A stretch of DNA of 64,000 bases from Staphylococcus sp. M0911. Lineage in GTDB: Bacteria; Bacillota; Bacilli; Staphylococcales; Staphylococcaceae. The notes under the pieces were generated by a model. That model was given only the letters and a program-made list of their open reading frames with translations, searched no databases and had not been told where the DNA came from. The DNA lies in assembly GCF_003491325.1 (NCBI RefSeq), contig NZ_CP022881.1, forward strand, positions 310,001-374,000. The letters are read 5' to 3'. Both the position numbers and the translations under genes were made by a program. This document shows positions 10,703-18,544 of this stretch, one piece after another (the first letter of the stretch is position 1; each line of letters starts with the position of its first letter).

Positions 10703-10735
10703 AAGGTCGTGCAGGAAAACTGCACGACCTTTTTT
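10703..10735. terminator. Terminator between the monooxygenase gene and fda
   Basis: AAAGGTCGTGCAG pairs with CTGCACGACCTTT and has a T run on the plus strand. It may also end fda, which converges from the minus strand. Confidence 0.9.
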
Positions 10736-10746
10736 AAATGTGGAAA

Positions 10747-11637
10747 TTAGTTTTTATTAACTGATGCATCGTAGATTGAATCTACAGCGTCACCTAATGC
10801 TTTATCGAATTCTTCTTGAGATTGACTAGCTCTTAAGTCACTAGCTAATGCACGTGAGAAGCTTGCGATAAGTTCATCGTTATCTTTTAATAATTTGTTA
10901 GCTTCATCTCTGCTGTAACCACCAGAAAGTACTACAACACGTACAACATTTGGATGTTGAGCTAATTCTTTATATAAGTTAGGTTGAGTTGGGATAGTTA
11001 ATTTAAGCATTACTAATTGATCACTGTCTAAGCTATCTAAACCTTTTTTAAGTTCATCTTTTAAGACATTTTCAATTTCAGCTTTATCTTTAGCATTGAT
11101 ATTTACTTCAGGTTCAATAATTGGTACTAAACCTTTAGCAATAATTTTTTTAGCGAATTCAAATTGTTGTTCAACAACATCTTTGATACCTTGTTCGTTT
11201 AATTCTAAAATGTTTGAACGCATTTTAGTACCAAAAATATGACGTTCATTAGCACGATCTAATGTTTCGTCTAAATCGTCAATTGGTTTCATTAATTGAA
11301 CACCGTTTTGTTCCTCAGCTAAACCTTTATCAACTTTTAAGAAAGGAACAACGCCTTTATCAGCTAAATAGTCTCCAGTATATTTACCTTCAACTTCACG
11401 ATCCATTGTTTGTTCGAAAAGAATTGCACCTAGGATTTTATCAGCTGAGAATGATGGTGAAGTCACCACGCGAGTACGCATGTCATGAACAAGTTTGAAC
11501 ATTTCATCGTCATTGCTATATTCATCTTCGTTAACACCATATTCTTTAAGTGCTTTAGGGGTACTACCGCCACTTTGGTCTAATGCAGCGATAAATCCTT
11601 TACCATTCTTCATTTTTTCTAATTGTTCTTTATTCAT
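10747..11637 (-). CDS. fda: Fructose-bisphosphate aldolase, class I
   Basis: Class I aldolase interconverts fructose-1,6-bisphosphate with dihydroxyacetone phosphate and glyceraldehyde-3-phosphate through a lysine Schiff base, without metal. The protein closely matches the S. aureus 296-residue enzyme I recall, from [15 protein letters not shown] to the C-terminal [20 protein letters not shown] lies near residue 20, VMLKLTIPT carries the likely Schiff-base lysine and [12 protein letters not shown] forms a phosphate-binding loop. I chose ATG at 11637, 8 bases after AGGAG; an in-frame GTG at 11646 overlaps that ribosome site. Firmicutes usually also have a class II enzyme for glycolysis. Confidence 0.96.
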   Translation of the reverse strand: MNKEQLEKMKNGKGFIAALDQSGGSTPKALKEYGVNEDEYSNDDEMFKLVHDMRTRVVTSPSFSADKILGAILFEQTMDREVEGKYTGDYLADKGVVPFLKVDKGLAEEQNGVQLMKPIDDLDETLDRANERHIFGTKMRSNILELNEQGIKDVVEQQFEFAKKIIAKGLVPIIEPEVNINAKDKAEIENVLKDELKKGLDSLDSDQLVMLKLTIPTQPNLYKELAQHPNVVRVVVLSGGYSRDEANKLLKDNDELIASFSRALASDLRASQSQEEFDKALGDAVDSIYDASVNKN

Positions 11638-11791
11638 ACTTTCCACTCCTTAACTTAACTTTCATCTACAGTATGATAAAAAATATTGTTATTCTCAAGC
11701 GATTCAACTTATAATTACCTTGAAAATTACACTATAATAGTATAAAGTCAAAAAACCGCCTTATAATGTGATGATTTGAAGGAGGATAACA

Positions 11792-12389
11792 ATGTATAAC
11801 AAAGTTCTAGTTATAGGTAGTCCAGGGAGCGGGAGAGGGACAGAAATAATATTTCCCTGAAATTTATTTCGTTGTCCCACCCCGGCAAGGTTGACTAGAA
11901 TTAAAAAGTTTGTTAGCAACGAATTTTTAATTCAGTCAACTACTGCCAAGACATGTGTTTATAATGATAACTTTATTACTTTATCAATATCAACTGTCTA
12001 AATATATGAGCTTGCCTCTTTATCATTTGGATCAAATCAATTGGAAAGATGATAATCAGACGATAGAACAAGATGAATTGATTAACGAAATCAAAGATAT
12101 CTTGATACAACAATATTGGATTATTGATGGTAATTATATAGACACATTAGAACTGAGAGTAAGTCATGCTGAAGTTGTTATTTGGTTACAAGAAAAAAGA
12201 GTGACGTGTATATGGAGAGTACTAAAACGGTATTTCCTACATGTCATTTGTAAGCAAACGATTGGAAAGAATCCTAAAACAATGAGTCTATCATTTTTAA
12301 AATTTATCTGGGATTTTCCAAAGATTAATGACGAACAAATAAAGAAGGTACAACGTAAGTACCCTGAGAAATCATGGGTCATCAAATAA
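11792..12389 (+). pseudogene. Broken P-loop nucleoside-kinase-like gene (FlaR/topology-modulation type)
   Basis: A good ribosome site (AAGGAGG) and ATG at 11792 start a protein reading MYNKVLVIGSPGSG. A repeat of about 114 bases then interrupts the Walker A loop and brings a stop at 11858. The sequence after the repeat resumes with AAG-ACA, exactly the Lys-Thr expected next in the P-loop. Downstream, another frame (11955-12389) encodes LPLYHLDQINW, IIDGNY and WRVLKRYF, typical of this small kinase family. Removing the repeat alone does not restore the frame because the two parts also differ by an indel near 11954-11995. I treat it as a pseudogene; the 3' part is unlikely to fold or bind ATP alone. 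Confidence 0.8.
11834..11947. repeat. Staphylococcal intergenic repeat inserted in a coding region
   Basis: The segment begins with a G/A-rich AGAGGGACAGAAATAAT, passes through GGCAAGGTTGACTAGAATT and ends with CAGTCAACTACTGCC. Related copies in the opposite orientation lie at 20167-20269 and, split, at 16066-16258. The left and right boundaries are set by the interrupted P-loop codons. Confidence 0.8.
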
Positions 12390-12415
12390 ATAGATTAAAT
12401 GATAGAAAGTTTAAT

Positions 12416-13777
12416 TTAAAATAACATTTGGTCACTACCGAATGTGTCATCTAATGCTTGTTGAGCAAGTACGTTTAAGTAATTCCAAGGTCTGTCGTAG
12501 TCAGGTTGGAAGAAGAAGTCTTGTACTGCAAGTTGTTCTAAAGTATAACCAGCTGAAATCGCAATGGACATTGTGTTGATTGATTCAGTGATATTCTCTT
12601 TAGACATTAGCTGTGCACCTAAAATTTTATGACTATCTTCATCATAAATTATTTTCATGTGTACAGGGATTTCATCTTGCATGAATTTTGGACGAATAAG
12701 TTCTTTGACATATTTTTGTCCTAAGTTTCCATCATAATTATCTTTTTCAGTACCATGAATACCTGTTTGACCAAATTTATAATCAAACAATTGTAATTCA
12801 GAGGTACCAGAAACACGTGGCATTGTCATATCATGGCCTAACATATTTTTAGCTGCTGTGACACCTTGTCGACGTGAATTGGTTGCTAAAGCAATATAGC
12901 GATCTTCTTCAACTGGTGCAAATGGGACAAGTGTTGCATCGCCACCAGCATAGACATCTTTAGCAGATGTTTGTTGATGATGATTAATAGTAATGACACC
13001 TTTTTTACCTAAATCTATTTTACCTTCTAACCAATCTGTTGCTGGTTGGACACCTACGGCAAATAGTACTGTATCTGCTTCATACTCATTTTTGTCTGTG
13101 ATAACTTTAGTTACATTACCTTGTTCATCACCATTTAAGGATTGAACGGTTTCGCCACCAATAAATTCTAATCCATGTTCTTTAGCATTATCCTCAAGAA
13201 TATCAGTAAATTCTTGATCTAAATACGTACTTAAAATACGATCCGCTACATCAATCACTTTCGTTTGAATACCGGCTTTAGCGAAGGCTTCTGCGGCTTC
13301 AACACCGATATAACCACCACCCACGACAACTGCTTTTTTGGCGTTTGACATACGTGATTTTACTTGATCAGCCCAATCTCTGCCACGCATGAATAAAACA
13401 TGGTTATATTGATCAATACCTTCAACTGGAGGAGTGACTGGTTTGCCTCCTGGACTTAAGAAGAGTTTGTCGTAATTTACTTGTTCAGTATTACCATTTT
13501 GATTAACTGTTATGACTTTTTGTTCAGTATCTATATCAGTAACGGTGCTATTAACATGAATATTAACGCCTTGATCTTTATATGATTGTTCATTCGCATA
13601 GTGTAGTGAATCGAGAGATGGTGATACATCTTCTAAGTAACTTTGTATACCACAAGATAGGAAAGAAGGTTTGTCACCACTTTCATATACATGTATATCG
13701 GCACCTTTGTCTTCTTTAAGTAATGTTTGGATGACCTCATATCCAGCATGAGATGTACCAACAATGATGTATTTCAT
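12416..13777 (-). CDS. FAD-dependent NADH oxidase/peroxidase-type oxidoreductase
   Basis: This is a group 3 pyridine nucleotide-disulfide oxidoreductase of 453 residues. The FAD motif IIVGTSHAGYE contains His10, and PSFLSCGIQSY contains the single redox Cys42, the same two positions as in streptococcal NADH oxidase (Nox) and peroxidase (Npx). A second dinucleotide motif VVVGGGYIGVEAAE near residue 160 binds NADH, and YAGGDATLV near 280 contacts FAD. It should reduce oxygen or peroxide using NADH; CoA-disulfide reductase is the main alternative. ATG at 13777 has GGAGG 6 bases upstream. Its 3' end lies 26 bases from the broken kinase gene. Confidence 0.88.
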   Translation of the reverse strand: MKYIIVGTSHAGYEVIQTLLKEDKGADIHVYESGDKPSFLSCGIQSYLEDVSPSLDSLHYANEQSYKDQGVNIHVNSTVTDIDTEQKVITVNQNGNTEQVNYDKLFLSPGGKPVTPPVEGIDQYNHVLFMRGRDWADQVKSRMSNAKKAVVVGGGYIGVEAAEAFAKAGIQTKVIDVADRILSTYLDQEFTDILEDNAKEHGLEFIGGETVQSLNGDEQGNVTKVITDKNEYEADTVLFAVGVQPATDWLEGKIDLGKKGVITINHHQQTSAKDVYAGGDATLVPFAPVEEDRYIALATNSRRQGVTAAKNMLGHDMTMPRVSGTSELQLFDYKFGQTGIHGTEKDNYDGNLGQKYVKELIRPKFMQDEIPVHMKIIYDEDSHKILGAQLMSKENITESINTMSIAISAGYTLEQLAVQDFFFQPDYDRPWNYLNVLAQQALDDTFGSDQMLF

Positions 13778-13928
13778 TTTATTACCTCCTATTAGAATTT
13801 TATACATATGAAAATAATTTATTTTCGTTCACAAATTATATTTACCACTATATTTATTTTTTATTCAGAGAAAGGACTGTTTTGAGCAATGTTCAAAAAT
13901 TTGTCATGATTAACAGTTTTGAAAACAT

Positions 13929-14220
13929 AAAAAGAGGTCGTGACAAAAGCGTTTAGGATTTGAGCAGAACCGAACAATGATAAAGAACTACTTCCTTATT
14001 CATAGGTTAGTAGTTCTTACAAACTCAATAGTTGAGTTTGTTCATTTGAATTGTTTTCCAAATTTTGTCGAATCGTGAGCGTTTGCCCAACTTGCATTAT
14101 TTGCAGAAATTGGAATACCAATTTCTCTATGTTGGGTCCCTTCTGACGATAATCCTGCTTTTGGGACGCCGTTAATCGGTTTCCCAAAGTACAAAGCTTT
14201 ATATCTCAACCTCTTTTTTA
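13929..14220. repeat. Composite intergenic repeat with terminal inverted ends
   Basis: AAAAAGAGGT at 13929-13938 is matched by ACCTCTTTTT at 14210-14219, so the whole stretch could fold on itself. Inside are a hairpin AAGAACTACT...AGTAGTTCTT (about 13985-14020), an AAACTCAATAGTTGAGTTT hairpin and the repeat CCCAACTTGCATT...CTCTATGTTGGG (14085-14140). The last recurs inverted at 16266-16321. The remainder of the gap from 13778 holds no gene I can support. Confidence 0.75.
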
Positions 14221-14230
14221 AATATATGAA

Positions 14231-14788
14231 TTATGAAATTTTTCTTAATGGTCTTTGGCTAATGAAAGCTGTGCCTGCTACTAGGGATAGCACTGCTAAT
14301 GCATCGGTAGGTATTGTGTCATCCTTACCTGACTCTGGTAATTCGTTAGATTTCACTTTGCCAACATAATACGCATTTAACTCTTTTGTACTATCTACAG
14401 AGGCATTTTCTTGTTGGCTTTCGTGATTTTCTTCATAGTTTTTGGCGCTGATACCTTGGCCTGTATAGTTATCTGATGAATTCAAAGAACTAAAATCTCC
14501 GAAATTACCACTTTTATATTGAACTTCTCCATTTTTATATACTTTATACGCACCAACACCGGCACCAGATTTATTATTAATATTAATGATAAAATAGGAA
14601 CCTTTATCTTTGACGTCGTTGAAATTTTGTAAGTCGGGATTACCGCCGCTATTTTTCATAGCTTGTTGTGCAACATTGATGGCATTGTCTGCAGTGACTT
14701 CTTCAGCTTTTGCCTCACTTGCGAAAGATACTGAAAATAAAACAGTGCTAGCTAAAACAGTTGTTGCTATTATAGAGCGTTTCTTCAC
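14231..14788 (-). CDS. Secreted surface protein with LPESG sorting-type C-terminus
   Basis: The 185-residue product starts with a signal peptide (KKR, hydrophobic stretch, SEAKAEE cleavage region near residue 28). A folded part of about 80 residues reads NAINVAQQAM to YKVYKNGEVQYKSG, a helix-then-strands pattern. After an acidic Ser/Asn-rich linker it ends with LPESG, a hydrophobic segment and a basic tail QRPLRK, the layout of a sortase substrate but with serine in place of the usual threonine. The start is GTG at 14788 with a weak GGGG upstream. I do not recognise the domain; it resembles in outline the C-terminal module of the lipoprotein encoded next door. Confidence 0.78.
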   Translation of the reverse strand: MKKRSIIATTVLASTVLFSVSFASEAKAEEVTADNAINVAQQAMKNSGGNPDLQNFNDVKDKGSYFIININNKSGAGVGAYKVYKNGEVQYKSGNFGDFSSLNSSDNYTGQGISAKNYEENHESQQENASVDSTKELNAYYVGKVKSNELPESGKDDTIPTDALAVLSLVAGTAFISQRPLRKIS

Positions 14789-15094
14789 AATGAAAACCCC
14801 ATTTCCAATTAGAGAATGATTTAATTTCGTTTACATTAATAGTGTACCACCATTTTTTTCTGAATAAGCCTTTTTAAAAGAATCAATACTCAAACTTAAA
14901 GCTAATTTAAAGAAATTAATAAATGATTTAGAAATGGGTATCAAAAGTTATAAACAAACCAAATAGTTTAGAAGGTCCACAATTTATTTATTTACAATTA
15001 ATGTGTAATTAGATATATGTTTTTGAAATAAGGTAGTTTATAATAAATTTATAATGTAATGTATATACAAAAAATAAATAAAGGGGATTCTTTA
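14789..15094. other. Divergent intergenic region
   Basis: This AT-rich stretch separates the LPESG protein gene from the lipoprotein gene and must hold both promoters. TATAAT-like hexamers occur near 15039 and 15050. I see no palindrome or open frame worth calling. Confidence 0.5.
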
Positions 15095-16003
15095 ATGAAA
15101 AAATTAGCTGGGACAATACTAACAGCATCTATAGTATTAGCAGGTTGTGGGTTTGGGAATAATGACAAAGGAAGTTCTAAAGTGTCTGATGATTCAACAA
15201 GTAAGAGTCATCAAAGCAGTGATAATAAAGGTGATCAATCATCACAATCGAATCAAAGTTCAAGTCAATCATCTTCAAAAAGTTCAAAAACACAACAAGA
15301 AAATACCAATACGCAAGATTATTATGCTAAAGTTTGGCTTACTGTATTTAAAGACTACCGTGGAAGCGGTGAAGTAGAGAACCATATATCAAATATGTCT
15401 CATACTGATGTTAGTGGTGAAGCAATTAACCCATACAATAAAGAGGCATCAGAAAAATATCCAGATGGCGTTCAAATTATAAATGGTACACCAACTGCTG
15501 CTGGTAACGTTATATATAAAAATAATGGGGATGGCACAATAACGACTTATGGTACGCCATCTCATTTCCAAGACCGTCGTTGGATGGAAGATGATTATAC
15601 AAAATCTGAAACAAAACGTATTTTAGATAATGCTAATACGATTAAGTTATATGATGCGAGTCAAGATGAAATTGATAAAGTTAAAGGTTACTTTAATGAA
15701 TCAGATACCGTAGCTGCGACTGATGATGATGTATCAAGCGATTCATCTGACGATTCAGATGATGACACGTCTTCAGATTCTAATGATACAACAGTGACTC
15801 GTGATAATGTTATTGATAAAGTTGAAGACTATGAAGGTCATCAATTGGATACATCAACATATACGTATAAAGAACCTGAGAAAAATAGTGATGGAGAATG
15901 GGGATTCTCATTCACAGATAAAGACGGTAACTTAGCAGGTTCTTATATTATTGATGAAGATGGCAATGTAACGAAATACGATGAAAATGGTGACGAAGAA
16001 TAA
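15095..16003 (+). CDS. Lipoprotein with Ser-rich linker and shared C-terminal module
   Basis: The 302-residue protein has a lipoprotein signal peptide ending in the lipobox VLAGC, so it should be anchored to the outer face of the membrane. A Ser/Gln/Lys-rich linker covers roughly residues 25-75. A central domain follows (YYAKVWLTVFKDYRG to about residue 205, with NGDGTITTYGTPSHF), then an acidic DSSDDSDDD linker. From residue 234, VTRDNVIDKVEDYEGH to KYDENG forms a 65-residue module that reappears at the end of the TcaA-like protein at 33.5 kb. ATG at 15095 follows AAAGGGG; the in-frame start at 15059 would spoil the signal peptide. Function unknown. Confidence 0.85.
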   Translation: MKKLAGTILTASIVLAGCGFGNNDKGSSKVSDDSTSKSHQSSDNKGDQSSQSNQSSSQSSSKSSKTQQENTNTQDYYAKVWLTVFKDYRGSGEVENHISNMSHTDVSGEAINPYNKEASEKYPDGVQIINGTPTAAGNVIYKNNGDGTITTYGTPSHFQDRRWMEDDYTKSETKRILDNANTIKLYDASQDEIDKVKGYFNESDTVAATDDDVSSDSSDDSDDDTSSDSNDTTVTRDNVIDKVEDYEGHQLDTSTYTYKEPEKNSDGEWGFSFTDKDGNLAGSYIIDEDGNVTKYDENGDEE

Positions 16004-16065
16004 TCATCGTTCAATTAGCTATAGGCTAGGACATAAATATATACTTCAAGTTACATTGATATTTA

Positions 16066-16321
16066 GGCCGTAGTTGACTGTAAAGTCATTTTTTCTTATA
16101 GAAATTAGAATGACTTACACATGAGTATTGACTCATGTATTCAAATTAACCTTTAGAGGTATACATGAACAAAAGTTCATGCATAAAACCGTCTAAGTAA
16201 TAAATTACAAAGACGGTCTAATGTATCAAGCTTTTCCTCTTTCTAGTCAACCTTGCCGTGGGGACGGGCCCCAAACATAGAGAATTTCGAAAAGAAAATC
16301 TACAGACAATGCAAGTTGGGG
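16066..16321. repeat. Intergenic region built from two repeat families
   Basis: GGCCGTAGTTGACTG (16066-16080) and TCTAGTCAACCTTGCCG (16242-16258) are the two ends of the family inserted at 11834, here separated by unrelated sequence with hairpins ACATGAGT...ACTCATGT (about 16117-16139) and ATGAACAAAAGTTCAT (about 16167-16182). GGGCCCCAAACATAGAG...GCAAGTTGGGG (16266-16321) is an inverted copy of the 14085-14140 repeat. No gene is visible between 16004 and 16463. Confidence 0.7.
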
Positions 16322-16402
16322 ATGGACAACGATAAAGAAATACTTTTTCTTTAGAAATTAGTATTTCTATTTTAAAGTACATATTAGCTGCGGCTAATGC
16401 GT

Positions 16403-16440
16403 AAGAACCACTACATCATAAATGATTAGTGGTTCTTTAT
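16403..16440 (+). terminator. Hairpin with T-rich tail
   Basis: AAGAACCACTA and TAGTGGTTCTT form a stem followed by TTATTATTT. It resembles the hairpin inside the 13929-14220 repeat, so it may belong to the repeat family and not to a specific gene. Confidence 0.6.
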
Positions 16441-16463
16441 TATTTCTGTCCCACTCCATTGTT

Positions 16464-16823
16464 TTATAAATGTAGTTTTGAAATAAAAGTGATACAGATA
16501 TACATAAATACCATAAATACAATATGTGCCAAGAGCCACCAAATCCATTCCGTCGCATTAAATACAAAGAATGATCTTTGAGCGATGGCAATGAGGAAAG
16601 GATACATACCGATAAATATCACTAGTAAAGGTAGATAGGCTAAGTGATAGAGTAGTTTTGATATATTGTAAAGTACCATGAAGATGAGATAAATCATCAC
16701 ACCTATAGACAGATGTATGATGACTTCCATCCATGTTGGTATAAGATTAGGATTAACTAGAAAATCTATATTTAATAATAGTTGTGTTAGATGCTTATGC
16801 TGTAAGAGTACATCTATCGTCAT
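16464..16823 (-). CDS. Small multi-pass membrane protein, start uncertain
   Basis: The 119-residue frame encodes about three to four hydrophobic segments, for example VIIHLSIGVMIYLIFMVLYN and LLAHIVFMVFMYICITFI. The first ATG at 16823 has no ribosome site. The frame stays open upstream to a stop near 16925 and encodes a further hydrophobic stretch (FLSAVASSFILLLST), but contains no ATG, GTG or TTG there. Either translation begins at a rare codon (ATT near 16895, just after GGGAG) or the gene has lost its start. I do not recognise the family. Confidence 0.5.
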   Translation of the reverse strand: MTIDVLLQHKHLTQLLLNIDFLVNPNLIPTWMEVIIHLSIGVMIYLIFMVLYNISKLLYHLAYLPLLVIFIGMYPFLIAIAQRSFFVFNATEWIWWLLAHIVFMVFMYICITFISKLHL

Positions 16824-17130
16824 AGTACTGAGTAATAATATAAAAGATGAAGCAACAGCGCTTAAAAAGTGGTAAGTCAGCCTAAGAATAATATCACTCC
16901 CAGTTCGCGTTTGATTTAAATTTTATTCCCTAATACGGATAAAATATTCATTCAAAGGAGATATCATGTTTATTTAGTTAGAATTTTCGGAAAATATTTA
17001 CAAATCTGAAAATTATTAGTATATTGAGTACTATCATCAAATCGAAATCATTTTATAACTGAAGCATTTGAATCATCTTTTTAATCGTCAGTAATGAAGT
17101 GAAGTTTAATTAAGGAAGGATGATTTGATC
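16824..17130. other. Intergenic region upstream of the class III aminotransferase
   Basis: The left part extends the open frame of the membrane protein. At 16954-16977 a good ribosome site (AAAGGAG) and ATG lead to only three codons before TAG, possibly the stub of a deleted gene. The rest is AT-rich with no clear operator. Confidence 0.45.
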
Positions 17131-18468
17131 ATGAGTAAAGCACAAGACTTAATAAAAGAAGATGAGCAATATTTTGCTAAATCTGGCAGAATCAAATATT
17201 ATCCTTTAGCCATTGATCATGGTTACGGTGCAACGCTAGTAGATGTTGATGGAAAAGAGTACATCGACTTATTAGCCAGTGCAAGTTCACAAAACGTGGG
17301 CCATGCGCCTAAAAAAGTCACCGAAGCGATTAAAAAGCAAGTTGATAAGTTTGTCCACTATACGCCAGCGTATATGTACCATGAGCCGCTAATTCGTTTG
17401 TCTAAAAAGTTATGCGATATATCACCCGGGGATTATGAAAAAAGAGTGACATATGGTTTGAGTGGTTCAGATGCCAATGATGGTATTATCAAGTTTGCTC
17501 GTGCATATACAGGACGACCTTATATCATCAGTTTTACAAATGCGTATCATGGTTCAACATTTGGTTCACTTTCTATGTCGGCAATTAGTTTGAATATGAG
17601 AAAGAAATATGGTCCGCTTTTGAATGGCTTTTATCACATACCTTTTCCTGACAATTATAGAGGTTTATTTGAACAACCTACTCCGAATACTGTAGATGAA
17701 TATTTAGCGCCACTTAAAGAAATGTTTAATAAATATGTTCCAGCTGACGAAGTAGCATGTATTGTATTAGAAACGATACAAGGGGATGGTGGTCTATTAG
17801 AACCTGTGCCAGGCTACTTTGAAGCTTTACAAAGTATTTGTAGAGAACATGGCATTCTAATTGCGGTTGATGATATTCAACAAGGATTAGGACGTACTGG
17901 GAAATGGAGTTCAGTAGAGCACTTCAACTTTACACCAGATTTAATTACGTTTGGTAAGTCACTTGCCGGAGGATTGCCTATGTCAGCCATTGTTGGTCGT
18001 AAAGAAATCATGGAGACGTTAGAAGCACCGGCACATCTATTTACTACTGGTGCGAATCCAGTTAGTTGTGAAGCGGCCTTAGCTACACTTGAGATGATTG
18101 AGGAAGAACAGTTACTTGAAGCAAGTCTAGAAAAAGGTGACTATGTACGTCAAACAATGGATAGATGGATTACTGATTATAAATGTATTGGAGATGTCCG
18201 TGGTAAAGGATTATCAATTGGTATCGATATAGTATCTGATCCAATTCAAAAGACGCGTGACCCTGAAGCGGCATTAAAAATTTGTAATTATTGTTTTGAT
18301 AAAGGTGTAGTTATCATAGCAGTAGCAGGGAATGTGTTAAGATTTCAACCGCCACTAGTTATCTCATACGACCAGTTAGATTATGCATTATCGACACTTG
18401 AGAAAGCGATACAAGCGTTAAATCGAGGAGATTTAGACCAATATGAAATAGAAGGTCAAGGTTGGTAA
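17131..18468 (+). CDS. Class III (ornithine/GABA-type) PLP aminotransferase
   Basis: The 445-residue enzyme belongs to the fold type I class III aminotransferases that act on omega-amino groups. It shows GSDANDGIIKFARAYTGRP near residue 115, VDDIQQGLGRTGKW near 250 and the PLP-lysine segment LITFGKSLAGGLPMSAI near 275. The glutamate typical of pyruvate- or oxoglutarate-dependent members cannot be read for substrate choice. ATG at 17131 follows AAGGAAGGATG; TTG at 17125 is an alternative. In S. aureus, as I recall, the homologue lies between fda and an APC permease followed by ldh2, the same order as here, so substrate import by the neighbouring permease is plausible. Confidence 0.88.
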   Translation: MSKAQDLIKEDEQYFAKSGRIKYYPLAIDHGYGATLVDVDGKEYIDLLASASSQNVGHAPKKVTEAIKKQVDKFVHYTPAYMYHEPLIRLSKKLCDISPGDYEKRVTYGLSGSDANDGIIKFARAYTGRPYIISFTNAYHGSTFGSLSMSAISLNMRKKYGPLLNGFYHIPFPDNYRGLFEQPTPNTVDEYLAPLKEMFNKYVPADEVACIVLETIQGDGGLLEPVPGYFEALQSICREHGILIAVDDIQQGLGRTGKWSSVEHFNFTPDLITFGKSLAGGLPMSAIVGRKEIMETLEAPAHLFTTGANPVSCEAALATLEMIEEEQLLEASLEKGDYVRQTMDRWITDYKCIGDVRGKGLSIGIDIVSDPIQKTRDPEAALKICNYCFDKGVVIIAVAGNVLRFQPPLVISYDQLDYALSTLEKAIQALNRGDLDQYEIEGQGW

Positions 18469-18487
18469 AAGGAGTTTAGGCTATAAA

Positions 18488-18536
18488 TAAAAGAGCGATT
18501 CCACACATGATAATCATTGTGGAATCGCTCTTTTAA
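18488..18536. terminator. Bidirectional terminator between convergent genes
   Basis: AAAAGAGCGATTCCACA pairs with TGTGGAATCGCTCTTTT, with A and T runs on both sides, between the aminotransferase and the permease. Confidence 0.92.
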
Positions 18537-18544
18537 TGTTTTGA

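Noticed and set aside
11858..12389. Independent 144-residue gene starting at 11955
   Set aside because: The start lies at the edge of the repeat, has no ribosome site and lacks the P-loop; it is better read as the 3' part of the broken kinase gene.
16394..16591. 65-residue minus-strand frame overlapping the small membrane protein
   Set aside because: It is out of frame with the hydrophobic segments and extends into the repeat hairpin at 16403-16440.
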